A stretch of DNA of 12,729 nt from Crocinitomicaceae bacterium (GCA_030833265.1 JAURHO010000036.1:1-12729), one strand, 5' to 3'. Counted from the stretch's first letter, positions 1 to 7,832 are shown. Notes: generated from the sequence alone by a model not told the origin. A program made the numbers and translations.

Positions 1-397
1 CTCCTTCAACTTTTAAAGCAAAATACTCATTTGATCCTAAAAAACTTTTTGATAAGGGTAAACTTTCACTTTGATTTTCTAATGCTTCAATAGGAGAGCC
101 CGCTGCTATTTTACCAAGAACAGGCACAAAAATCTCTTCATCATCTCTTTTAAAGAACTTTTCAGAGCGGGCATAGGCCTCAAGTTCATCGAGTCGGTGT
201 AGTTTTCTAAGTGTCTTTTTGGTGTCTTTAAGTTGCTGGTGCATTTGTTCGTCTTGCTGTTCTATCTGAGATAGTTTGCGTTTTTGACGCACTAACGTGA
301 AGATGTCCCAATCGTCTAGGAAAAGAAAATAAACGGCAAATATGATACTTGTGAGTATGTACTTATTTTTGAGCCAGTTGGGAATTCTTTTTAGCAT
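1..397 (-). CDS. DivIC/FtsB-like division protein fused to a LexA-type S24 peptidase domain (partial, C-terminus off the window)
   Basis: The ATG at 397-395 lies 13 bases after the stop of the upstream gene, and the frame stays open for 132 codons to the left edge. Residues 1-12 are basic (K3, R4, K10, K12), 13-28 are a hydrophobic membrane segment, and about 33-70 are a charged, Gln-rich coiled coil. Residues 71-91 (ELEAYARSEKFF, then DDEEIFV) match the C-terminal motif of Bacteroidota DivIC/FtsB septum proteins. The normal protein ends here at about 90-110 residues. This one continues from V91 with VPVLGKIAAGSPIEAL and then NEYFALKVEG, which is the opening of the LexA/S24 autopeptidase fold, with the scissile Ala-Gly at A99-G100 (bases 103-98). 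LexA normally continues with D-S-M, carrying the nucleophile, but the window stops one base into that codon. DivIC topology would put the C-terminal part outside the membrane. The DivIC part is secure. The S24 part is strong by motif, but its catalytic residues are not visible. Confidence 0.85.
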   Translation of the reverse strand, partial: MLKRIPNWLKNKYILTSIIFAVYFLFLDDWDIFTLVRQKRKLSQIEQQDEQMHQQLKDTKKTLRKLHRLDELEAYARSEKFFKRDDEEIFVPVLGKIAAGSPIEALENQSESLPLSKSFLGSNEYFALKVEG

Positions 398-410
398 CGG
401 GAAGTGTGAT

Positions 411-1640
411 CTATTGACCTTCGAATCTTTTGAGTTTCACTTCGTAGTAAGAAATCCAATCTTTGTCGTACTCAAACCATTTTTCAGCCTTCTGCATGAT
501 TTTACGAGCAGTAGCAGCAGAGGTATCTTTCTTTGCTTCTGCTTGTGCAAGTAAGGCTTGTGAACTAAGGATGAGACCTACACGCAAAGCGTCTTTGTCG
601 GATTGTGTCCAGTTTTCAAAGTCCTTGTCTTTGATATTTAATAGATTAGGCACTTCTGTTTTCCAAATGAGGTTAGCTGTTTTCGCATCTTTGTTGTTAT
701 AGCGAATGGCAGCTTCTACAAATTTAATGGCAATTGGGTTTTTTGAAATAGTGCTATACGATTCGCAGGCTTCGAGCATTCCGCCTAAAGTTTCGGCTGT
801 TTTCTCTTTGTTGTCGTTGCTGTAAAGAATAGGGTAGTCGTCTTCACTTTCAAGTAAAAAGCGAACCCCATTATTGAGTAATTCTTGTTGAATACCATTG
901 AGCCACATCTTGTGAATAGGCATTTCAAAAACACCATTAGCATCTCTTTCAATGGCAGTAGCGCAAGCAGTTAATGCCTCTTCGAAAGGATCTTGAATCA
1001 TAGGGTCCTTGAGTTGTTTGCGGTATACACCAAATAATCCTTTAGCTAAGAAAATGTAAGGAGTTGGGTCGTTGGCGTATTTTTCTTTTACAGAATAATC
1101 ACCAGCTCTTTTGACCAATTTAATAAAGTTTGAATCGGCATGAAGCTGTGTCAATTCATCGAGGTTGTTGGTTACGGTGATGTAGTTGTCGTAGTCGACA
1201 GAAAGGTCTAATTCGTCTGGTTCTTCTTGTCCTTTTTTCAATTTTTGGTTGGGGTCAATATAGGTAACAGACAAAGAAACAGAGTAGTTACCAACTCTTT
1301 TGAAATCGAGTTCGAGCTCACCTTTTTTGAGGTCGCCTTTGGTGATTTCCCAATCTTGACCTTGAACACCAGTAATGGCCCATTCTACAGATCTTTGCTG
1401 AACGCCATTTTTAACAAAATTGGATTTTAAGGCAACTTTGGTTTTGGCTTCTTGTAGTTCTTTGGCTTTGGCAGCATCTGGTTTTTTACCCGTTGTGTTT
1501 TCTTCAGGTTTTTCGTCGTCGAGTGTAATGACACGTTTGGATGCGATGATATCTAAAGTTGGTTTTTGGCCAAAAGCAATGAAGCTAGAAAGATAGCAAA
1601 AGGCACTCAGTACAAAGAAGGATTTAAGTAGGTGTTTCAT
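411..1640 (-). CDS. secreted protein of unknown function (PKD-like region plus helical C-terminal region)
   Basis: Two ATGs are possible, at 1652 and 1640. I prefer 1640 (409 residues) because the protein then begins MKHLLKSFFVLSAF, a clean signal peptide ending around AFG-Q. A Lys/Ala/Glu-rich linker follows. Then comes a beta-type segment at about residues 75-155 whose stretch FKRVGNYSVSLSVTY resembles the last strands of PKD/Ig-like domains. The remaining ~250 residues look mainly helical, possibly TPR-like, with A/K/E-rich helices near the end. I recognise no catalytic motif. The gene sits 45 bases after mutB and 13 bases before the divIC-like gene on the same strand, so it is probably co-transcribed with both. 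Its place beside a division gene hints at a periplasmic or envelope role, but that is only inference. Confidence 0.85.
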   Translation of the reverse strand: MKHLLKSFFVLSAFCYLSSFIAFGQKPTLDIIASKRVITLDDEKPEENTTGKKPDAAKAKELQEAKTKVALKSNFVKNGVQQRSVEWAITGVQGQDWEITKGDLKKGELELDFKRVGNYSVSLSVTYIDPNQKLKKGQEEPDELDLSVDYDNYITVTNNLDELTQLHADSNFIKLVKRAGDYSVKEKYANDPTPYIFLAKGLFGVYRKQLKDPMIQDPFEEALTACATAIERDANGVFEMPIHKMWLNGIQQELLNNGVRFLLESEDDYPILYSNDNKEKTAETLGGMLEACESYSTISKNPIAIKFVEAAIRYNNKDAKTANLIWKTEVPNLLNIKDKDFENWTQSDKDALRVGLILSSQALLAQAEAKKDTSAATARKIMQKAEKWFEYDKDWISYYEVKLKRFEGQ

Positions 1641-1685
1641 AGTTGTTCTCATGAAATGATCAATTCTGTTCGAAGTTAATAAAAT

Positions 1686-3746
1686 TTATTGATGGCTCTT
1701 GATCAAAAGATTCAAGATTTCCTGAGCCGCCAATGCAATTTTGGTGCCAGGTCCGTAAATGCCGAAGACACCTGCATCGAATAAATAAGCGTAATCTTGG
1801 GCTGGGATGACTCCACCAGCTACCACCATGATGTCAGGTCGACCCAGTTGCTTGAGCGCTGCAATGACTGCAGGCACCAGCGTTTTATGACCCGCAGCTA
1901 AGGAAGAGACGCCCAAAACATGTACGTCGTTTTCAATAGCTTGTTTGGCTGCTTCTTCAGGAGTTTGGAAAAGAGGCCCCATATCCACATCAAAGCCAAG
2001 ATCAGCAAAAGAGCTGGCAATAATTTTTGCGCCACGGTCATGGCCATCTTGGCCCATTTTAGCAATCATAATGCGCGGTCTGCGGCCTTCAAGTACCCTG
2101 AATTCTTCGAGTAAGGCTTTCGCTTGTATGAAATCTTGATCTTGCATAATTTCTTTTGCATAAACACCACTGATGGTTTGGATGGTAGCTTTGTAGCGAC
2201 CAAATACCTCTTCTAAGGTAGCAGAAATTTCCCCGAGTGTACAGCGGGCTTGGGCACAACGCACACAAATTTCTAATAAGTTCTGATCGTTGGTCGCTGC
2301 CGCCTTGAGTTCTTCCAAAAGTTGACTAACCAATTTCGAATCTCGGTTATTCTTGAGCGTTTGAAGTCTGGTAATCTGAGCTTCTCGAACCTGGGTGTTG
2401 TCAACCTCTAAAATATCGATATCGGATGCTTCTTCCGTTTCAAAACGATTAACGCCAACGATTACATCGAGTCCGGCATCAATACGCGCTTGTTTTTTAG
2501 CTGCAGCTTCTTCAATGCGCAATTTCGGCAAACCGGTTTCTATGGCCTTCGCCATACCGCCGAGTTTTTCAATTTCCGTGATTAAATCCCATGCTTCATC
2601 GATGAGTTCAGCAGTTCTTTTTTCAATTTCTTCACTTCCCGCATAAGGGTCAATAAATTGAGTAATGCCTGTTTCTTTTTGCAAGAAAATTTGGGTGTTA
2701 CGCGCAATTCTAGCAGAAAAGTCGGTAGGCAATGCAATGGCTTCGTCTAGTGCATTGGTGTGTAAAGATTGGGTGCCGCCGAGTGCCGCCGAAAGTGCTT
2801 CTAGACAAGTTCGGGCCACATTGTTAAATGGATCTTGAGCAGTCAAAGACCAACCCGAAGTTTGACAGTGTGTTCTGAGCATCAATGATTTACTGGACTT
2901 CGGCTCAAATTCTTGGAGCATTTTTGCCCACAATACGCGGCCTGCTCTAAGTTTGGCAACTTCAGTTTGGTGATCCATGCCAATGGCCCAGAAAAAGGAG
3001 AGACGCGGTGCAAAGTGGTCGATGTCAAGGCCAGATTGAATTCCGGTTCTGACATATTCGAGTCCGTCGGCAAGTGTGTATGCTAATTCAATGGCAGCAG
3101 TGGCTCCTGCTTCGTGCATATGATAACCCGAAATAGAAATCGAGTTGAATTTTGGCATGTGCGCCGAAGTATAGGCAAAGATGTCAGCAATGATGCGCAT
3201 CGAAGGAGCGGGCGGATAAATATAGGTGTTGCGCACCATGAATTCTTTGAGAATGTCATTTTGAATTGTGCCACTTAGTTGCGCTTGGCTCACACCTTGT
3301 TCTAATGCACTGGCTATATAAAAGGCCATAATTGGCAAAACCGCACCGTTCATGGTCATGGAGACAGACATTTGATCCAAAGGAATTTGGTCAAACAGAA
3401 TTTTCATGTCTTCAATGGAGTCGATGGCTACCCCAGCTTTTCCGACATCGCCGAGCACCCTTTCGTGATCGGAGTCATAGCCGCGATGTGTCGCTAAGTC
3501 AAAAGCGACACTCAGGCCTTTTTGACCTGCTGCTAAATTTCTTCTATAAAAAGCATTGGAAGCCTCTGCTGTAGAAAAACCGGCATATTGTCTGATCGTC
3601 CAAGGTTTGGCTAAATACATGGAGGCGTATGGGCCGCCTAAAAATGGAGCAATACCAGAACGAAACTGTGTTAATGGATGCGCAACTTGACTGGGGCCTT
3701 GATAGCCTTTCTCGTTTTGATGGGCCTGGAGCTGAATTCTTGACAT
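1686..3746 (-). CDS. mutB: methylmalonyl-CoA mutase, large (catalytic, B12-binding) subunit
   Basis: This is the adenosylcobalamin-dependent subunit that interconverts succinyl-CoA and (R)-methylmalonyl-CoA in propionate, Val and Ile metabolism (cytoplasmic). All 686 residues are present. The N-terminal TIM barrel carries the substrate residues known from the Propionibacterium enzyme at a constant offset of 35: Y54 (RQYAGFSTAE), R172 (FMVRNTYIYPP), and Y208-H209 (SGYHMHEAGA). Also present are RTHCQTSGWSLTAQDP (291-306) and SLHTNALDEAIALP (327-340). The C-terminal B12 domain (about 555-686) has the base-off motif GQDGHDRG with the axial ligand H569, then SSLAAGH and GGVIPAQDY. It starts one base after the mutA stop (TAG-T-ATG), so translation is almost certainly coupled with its partner subunit. 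In Bacteroidota the same enzyme is often annotated scpA. Nothing appears damaged. Confidence 0.98.
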   Translation of the reverse strand: MSRIQLQAHQNEKGYQGPSQVAHPLTQFRSGIAPFLGGPYASMYLAKPWTIRQYAGFSTAEASNAFYRRNLAAGQKGLSVAFDLATHRGYDSDHERVLGDVGKAGVAIDSIEDMKILFDQIPLDQMSVSMTMNGAVLPIMAFYIASALEQGVSQAQLSGTIQNDILKEFMVRNTYIYPPAPSMRIIADIFAYTSAHMPKFNSISISGYHMHEAGATAAIELAYTLADGLEYVRTGIQSGLDIDHFAPRLSFFWAIGMDHQTEVAKLRAGRVLWAKMLQEFEPKSSKSLMLRTHCQTSGWSLTAQDPFNNVARTCLEALSAALGGTQSLHTNALDEAIALPTDFSARIARNTQIFLQKETGITQFIDPYAGSEEIEKRTAELIDEAWDLITEIEKLGGMAKAIETGLPKLRIEEAAAKKQARIDAGLDVIVGVNRFETEEASDIDILEVDNTQVREAQITRLQTLKNNRDSKLVSQLLEELKAAATNDQNLLEICVRCAQARCTLGEISATLEEVFGRYKATIQTISGVYAKEIMQDQDFIQAKALLEEFRVLEGRRPRIMIAKMGQDGHDRGAKIIASSFADLGFDVDMGPLFQTPEEAAKQAIENDVHVLGVSSLAAGHKTLVPAVIAALKQLGRPDIMVVAGGVIPAQDYAYLFDAGVFGIYGPGTKIALAAQEILNLLIKSHQ

Positions 3747-3747
3747 A

Positions 3748-4932
3748 CTATACGCGTTCGTAAATGAGATAAGGAAAACCTAAATGCGTCGGAATACTTG
3801 CCCACTGCTTTATTTTGGTTTCAAAAGTATTTTCAAATTGATTGACGCCAATCAGGATTTGTTGCCCTGCCTGGTGTTTTGCAATGCGCGCTTCTCGTGC
3901 GGCTGAAATAAGAGGCGAAAAGGCAGCTATATCTTGGTATTGATCGGCATTAATGAGGGCTTCCCAAGCTTGCGTTGTCAGGGCGGTTGTCAAGGCCTCT
4001 ACGACATGTGCATCTTTTAATGGATCTGCCGTCGTTTTCAGCTGGGCTTCTTCCTGAATTAGGTTGCCAATATTGAGGGCCATTCTTCTTGTAAAATCAT
4101 CTGGGCCTTCTGTGCTTAGGGCATCGTAGGGCTGAATGGAAAGGGCATCGCAGTTGCCGATAACCGCACTCAAGGCCTCGGTAGCTTGACGCAAAAGATT
4201 GGTGTATGGGTCTTTCAGACTTTTGTTTGAAAAACCGGTGCTGGCCAATAAGTCATACGAAATCGTAACCTGATGAACGGCTTCAAGTCTAGAGATCAGT
4301 TGTCTGAAAGCCCTAAATTTTGACACTTCCAAAAAGTACTGATTACCAATACCCAATTCAAAAATATAGTGACTTTTAACCTTATTGTTTTCTAAATCGC
4401 GGTGCAGTTGCCAAAGCAAGGCGCTCAATTGCGTGCTGATATTCGCACCAACTTGCTGCAGCTCGAAACCAGAGAAAAAATTGCGCGCTTCACCTTCATT
4501 GTATAGGAATTGAATATGTGCTTTTTTTGCAGCTAAAGCGGGTTGTTCAAATTGCTGCAAATGAGCAACATCTTTTAATTGAATCCAGCAATCAATATAT
4601 GCGACTTCAATATTCTCTAAAACTTGCTCCCAATTACAGCCAGGTTTACTAGCTGTCAATAATAAGGCAGAAGCACCCTCCATAAGAGCCGCCAGTAAAA
4701 TTCGGTTGGCTTCTTTTTCTTCTTTGATTTCATAACGAAAAAGATTGCTCCAGGTGTCTTTGCTTTTTGGCGGAATAGCCAAAGCCTCGGGTATGCGTGT
4801 CAAGTCAATTTCAAGGCCTTCAATAGGATCTTTAAAATGCAGTAATTCGGTCTGGTGTTGCAACTCTTTGTGCAACTGAGCAATCCATTGAGTTTGCTCA
4901 GTAGGAGGGAAAGGAAGTGCTGTTTTTAGCAT
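3748..4932 (-). CDS. mutA: methylmalonyl-CoA mutase, small subunit (lacking the C-terminal B12-like domain)
   Basis: This is the non-catalytic partner of the mutB product in the heterodimeric mutase. I chose the ATG at 4932 (MLKTALPFPPTEQ, 394 residues). The frame extends to a TTG at 4950, but that TTG lies inside the predicted promoter box. Recognisable segments are DPIEGLEIDLTRIP near the N-terminus, the barrel segment YIFELGIGNQYFLEVSKFRA, and DDFTRRMALNIGNLIQEEA. The C-terminal GQQILIGVNQFEN corresponds to the conserved GVN.F segment of the large subunit. The protein ends some 20 residues after that segment. In the Propionibacterium small subunit (about 640 residues) a degenerate cobalamin-like domain follows, and it is absent here. 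No remnant of it lies before mutB, which begins one base after this stop, so the short form looks genuine rather than a frameshift. Confidence 0.93.
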   Translation of the reverse strand: MLKTALPFPPTEQTQWIAQLHKELQHQTELLHFKDPIEGLEIDLTRIPEALAIPPKSKDTWSNLFRYEIKEEKEANRILLAALMEGASALLLTASKPGCNWEQVLENIEVAYIDCWIQLKDVAHLQQFEQPALAAKKAHIQFLYNEGEARNFFSGFELQQVGANISTQLSALLWQLHRDLENNKVKSHYIFELGIGNQYFLEVSKFRAFRQLISRLEAVHQVTISYDLLASTGFSNKSLKDPYTNLLRQATEALSAVIGNCDALSIQPYDALSTEGPDDFTRRMALNIGNLIQEEAQLKTTADPLKDAHVVEALTTALTTQAWEALINADQYQDIAAFSPLISAAREARIAKHQAGQQILIGVNQFENTFETKIKQWASIPTHLGFPYLIYERV

Positions 4933-4947
4933 ATATAAATGTGTCCC

Positions 4948-4955
4948 CAAATATA
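4948..4955 (-). promoter_or_regulatory. Bacteroidota -7 promoter box of the mutA-mutB operon
   Basis: Read on the minus strand this is TATATTTG, a perfect match to the Bacteroidota sigma-A '-7' consensus TAnnTTTG. A weak -33 element (TCTG instead of TTTG) lies about 19 bases upstream. Transcription would begin near 4944, leaving a leader of only about 12 bases before the mutA ATG at 4932. This supports the ATG over the TTG at 4950, which falls inside the box. Confidence 0.55.
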
Positions 4956-5022
4956 CGGAATCTCAGCTATTTCTGCAGAATTTCCTGAAAAGTAGCAGCG
5001 CTTGAAGGGCTATTTTCGAGCC

Positions 5023-5796
5023 ATGAAAATAAAACGATACCTGCTTTTTCTTTTTTTTAATTGTTTGGCCCTGATTGCTTTGTCGCAAAGTAGCAGTCAA
5101 ACAACTTTTTACATGCCGCCAATTGCAAACTACCAAAACGTTCAACAGCAAAATCCTGCAGCTTTTAACCCTCAAGACCTCTCTTGGCTTCAAGTCCAAG
5201 GAAAATTAAATGCAGCATTTCCCTCCTTGCAAAATTGGTCGCTTGATTTCAAAACCAAACAGCAGCAATTTTACCTCGATCAACATTTTACACTTCAAGG
5301 AATCCGGACTTACCAAGAGCTACACTGTTTAAGCAACGTTGGCCTTGAACTCAATTCCTATTTAAAAGTGGGCGTCGGCCTAGGTTTTCAGACACTATTA
5401 CAACCAACCTATTACGGTAAGAAATGGGCTGCTTCAGCGCGCTTTGGTTTACAATTAGAATGCACTTCTCATGATTTTTTAAGCTTTAGCTTTGAATGGA
5501 ACGCTGCTCAAATTCAAAATACCATGAATTGGGCTTATTTACACGAACTTAGTTCAGCGCTTTGTGTTTTTGCCGATTTAAAATGGGCGCTCAATTTACC
5601 TCCTCAACTACAATTTGGTTGTTCTCAACAACTTCAAAACTACCGACTTACTTTTTACGGATGCATACTGCCACAGCGTTATGGGTTTATGCTTGAAAAA
5701 AATAGGCAGCAGCTGTTTACATGGGCTATGGGCTTAAATTGGCAAGCCAAAATCGGTACAAGTTTGCAGTGGACAATTCAAATCAAGCACAAATGA
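5023..5796 (+). CDS. predicted small outer-membrane beta-barrel protein, Gln-rich, unknown function
   Basis: I chose the ATG at 5023 (257 residues) over an upstream in-frame TTG at 5002, because the signal peptide then begins properly with MKIKRYLLFLFFNCLALIAL and cleaves near SQ/SS. The mature protein opens with a short segment containing NPAAF, reminiscent of the 'NPAxL' loop found near the N-terminus of PorV/PorP/FadL-like barrels. It then shows repeated alternating polar/aromatic stretches typical of transmembrane beta strands, such as LKVGVGLGFQTLL. Gln is very frequent: I count 32 Gln in 257 residues. The last bases overlap the next gene in an ATGA arrangement, so the two are translationally coupled and probably act together in the outer membrane. 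It is divergent from mutA. A specific family cannot be assigned with certainty. Confidence 0.8.
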   Translation: MKIKRYLLFLFFNCLALIALSQSSSQTTFYMPPIANYQNVQQQNPAAFNPQDLSWLQVQGKLNAAFPSLQNWSLDFKTKQQQFYLDQHFTLQGIRTYQELHCLSNVGLELNSYLKVGVGLGFQTLLQPTYYGKKWAASARFGLQLECTSHDFLSFSFEWNAAQIQNTMNWAYLHELSSALCVFADLKWALNLPPQLQFGCSQQLQNYRLTFYGCILPQRYGFMLEKNRQQLFTWAMGLNWQAKIGTSLQWTIQIKHK

Positions 5797-7733
5797 CAAC
5801 TTGGCAAACTCATCGTTTTCAATATCTTTTTGTGCTCTGCCTTTTTTCTTTTGCTTGTCGAGCTCAAATAGAACAGCAATTGCTACGCGATGAATGGAAA
5901 GAACATCCTTTGGTATTAAACGAGCTTAACTTGTCGCGGCTTCAACAAGAAGGACTGCTAGATTCATGTCAGGCGAAGGAATTACTCGATTTAATGCTTG
6001 GTGCACATTTCAAGTCATATTTTCAGTTACAAGGCCTTGCTTGCTTTGATGCCCAGACCTATGAGCAACTGCTTTTATATACCTTTTTGCCATCCGCTGC
6101 AGGTGCTTTTCAATTGGATCAATTTTATCAAGCACAGGATTTTCAAGGCAATTTCATTTTTAGAGTTTCTTTTCCCGGCCTCGTATGGCAAGGGCCAATA
6201 TTGGATACCTCTTCAAGTCAAAACTATCTGGGTAATGATTTTTCCATTCAGCAAAAACTCAAACTCCAACTCTCTAATCAAGTTCAATTCATCCTAAACA
6301 GTGCTAAGGACAGGGGAGAAGCATTGGCTTGGTCTGCAAAGCAAAAAGGTCCTGATTTTATCGCTTGTGGTTTGTTTTATCAGGGGCAAACTCCAGTCGC
6401 GAAAATGGCAGTTGGATCTTTTCAATTTCAATGGGGGCAAGGCTTGCAGCTCTGGACCTCCAGATCCATGGGGCGTTCTATTGATTTGTTACAGAGTGTA
6501 AGGGTAGCCCAGGGTTTAAAAAGTTATAATGGCACTGATGAGCAACGTTTTCTAAATGGATTTGGGCTCCAATACAACAGGGAAAAACTCGAATATTATG
6601 GTTTGTTTTCAATCAAGAACATCGATGTGCCTTCAAAAATGGATACACTTGAATTGGCTAGTTTCGTGTCAGCATCTTCAGGTTATCACCGCGGTGCCCT
6701 TGAGCTACAACGTCAAAAGCAAATTCAAGAACGCATTGCAGGACTGGCTTGGCAATTGAATCGGGACCATATTAAAATGGGTTCAATGCTATTGTTTCAA
6801 CAATATGCCGCTAATCATTTTACAGATTCTTTGGGGTTGGTTTTCCTCAAGCACAGCCCGCCATTTTTATTAAGTCTTGGTCTTCATTTAAAAGGAACTT
6901 TTAAAAGCAGTTATTACTACCTCGAGGCTGTTCAACTTTATCAAGAAAAGCTGATTGTTTTTAACTCAAATGCCATTGTTTGTGGTGCTTTATTTCATTT
7001 ACATACCAAGATTCAGTTTGCTTTTCAAGTGCGATACTATGGCCCTTCCTATGCAGCATTTTACGAGCAGGGTTTTCATGCAAGTCAGCAAGCGAACAAT
7101 GAAAAAGGAACTTTTTGTAACCTTACTTACCAACTCCAACGAAAAATTAAATGGCAAGCCTACCTCGATCAATATGCATTACAGAAGTTAAGTATTAACG
7201 CTTTTCCATTGCAAAGAACTCAGTTCAGATCGGTTGTTATTTTTGCACCAAAAAAAACCGTTCAACTCCAATTTAGCTATCAAAAGCAAATTTTATTTCC
7301 AGTTTCTTCGTTCAAAATGGAGGCACTCGCCGAAATCAAACGTGAGTTCACCCTAAATACCGGCCTACAAGTGGGCTATCAGCGGTTTACTCAATTGTCC
7401 AGTAGCGCCTATCTAACATTACAATATCACAAATTGGGCTTCCCACTTCGGTTGAATGCACATTTTGGCGCCTTTTTTATACCCGAAGAAAGTCCGCCAC
7501 ATTACCAACTGAATTACAACATTGGATTTGGATCAAGCACTATTCAACTCAGTGGTCAGGGCTACTTTTTTCAAATGGCAACAGCCTACACTTTTTTACA
7601 AAATATGGCTTTAGGATTCAGGTGTCTCTGGATGGATAAAAATGCTCTTTTTCAAGCGAATAGTCAAGGTTATAGTTACCAAAATGCAATCCAAAATCTA
7701 CAGTTTGATCTTCAGCTGAAAATTAATTTTTAG
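5793..7733 (+). CDS. outer-membrane beta-barrel protein with degenerate N-terminal helix-hairpin-helix region
   Basis: The ATG at 5793 overlaps the previous stop (ATGA). It gives 646 residues beginning with a signal peptide that ends at about ACRA-Q (residues 24/25). An open frame extends back to 5721, but that part lies inside the upstream gene. Residues about 38-100 are helical (VLNELNLSRL, then LLDSCQAKELLDLML) and correspond to the ComEA-like helix-hairpin-helix region of a large Bacteroidota family annotated 'helix-hairpin-helix domain-containing protein'. The rest matches that family's barrel: GSFQFQWGQGLQLWTSRSMG, then QGLKSYNGTDEQRFLNGFGL, then SGYHRGALELQRQKQIQERIAG. The usual hairpin signature (NINTA, LPGIG-like) is badly eroded, so DNA binding is doubtful. 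The role of the family is not established. Coupling to the small barrel upstream suggests a two-protein outer-membrane unit. Confidence 0.85.
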   Translation: MTTWQTHRFQYLFVLCLFSFACRAQIEQQLLRDEWKEHPLVLNELNLSRLQQEGLLDSCQAKELLDLMLGAHFKSYFQLQGLACFDAQTYEQLLLYTFLPSAAGAFQLDQFYQAQDFQGNFIFRVSFPGLVWQGPILDTSSSQNYLGNDFSIQQKLKLQLSNQVQFILNSAKDRGEALAWSAKQKGPDFIACGLFYQGQTPVAKMAVGSFQFQWGQGLQLWTSRSMGRSIDLLQSVRVAQGLKSYNGTDEQRFLNGFGLQYNREKLEYYGLFSIKNIDVPSKMDTLELASFVSASSGYHRGALELQRQKQIQERIAGLAWQLNRDHIKMGSMLLFQQYAANHFTDSLGLVFLKHSPPFLLSLGLHLKGTFKSSYYYLEAVQLYQEKLIVFNSNAIVCGALFHLHTKIQFAFQVRYYGPSYAAFYEQGFHASQQANNEKGTFCNLTYQLQRKIKWQAYLDQYALQKLSINAFPLQRTQFRSVVIFAPKKTVQLQFSYQKQILFPVSSFKMEALAEIKREFTLNTGLQVGYQRFTQLSSSAYLTLQYHKLGFPLRLNAHFGAFFIPEESPPHYQLNYNIGFGSSTIQLSGQGYFFQMATAYTFLQNMALGFRCLWMDKNALFQANSQGYSYQNAIQNLQFDLQLKINF

Positions 7734-7805
7734 CAATTCTGAAAAAAAATGTACCAAAAAGAAAAATGTGGCGTTATGTCAGTAATTGAGGACTGCAAGC
7801 CTCTA

Positions 7806-7832
7806 TTAAACTCTTGTTAAACTTCTTAAAAC
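7806..7832 (+). promoter_or_regulatory. three TTAAAC-like direct repeats upstream of the sigma-factor gene
   Basis: TTAAAC occurs at 7806-7811 and 7817-7822, with TTAAAAC at 7826-7832, spaced 11 and 9 bases apart, roughly one helical turn each. They end 9 bases before the sigma-factor ATG. No TAnnTTTG box is evident in the 7734-7841 gap, so these repeats may form part of an alternative promoter or operator, possibly autoregulatory. The region is AT-rich and chance is a serious alternative. The rest of the gap holds nothing I can identify, and no convincing terminator hairpin. Confidence 0.25.

Noticed and set aside
95..130. Possible frameshift or sequencing error joining divIC to an unrelated lexA-like gene
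   Set aside because: Both parts are in the same frame with no stop or start at the junction, and the DivIC motif is complete up to the S24 start. An assembly chimera cannot be excluded without reads, but nothing in the sequence points to it.
4948..4950. TTG start for mutA giving six extra residues
   Set aside because: The TTG lies inside the predicted TAnnTTTG promoter box, and an ATG follows at 4932.
5023..5796. Firm assignment of the small barrel to PorP/SprF or PorV of the type IX secretion system
   Set aside because: Only a short NPAAF resemblance and general barrel character are visible, which is not enough to name the family.
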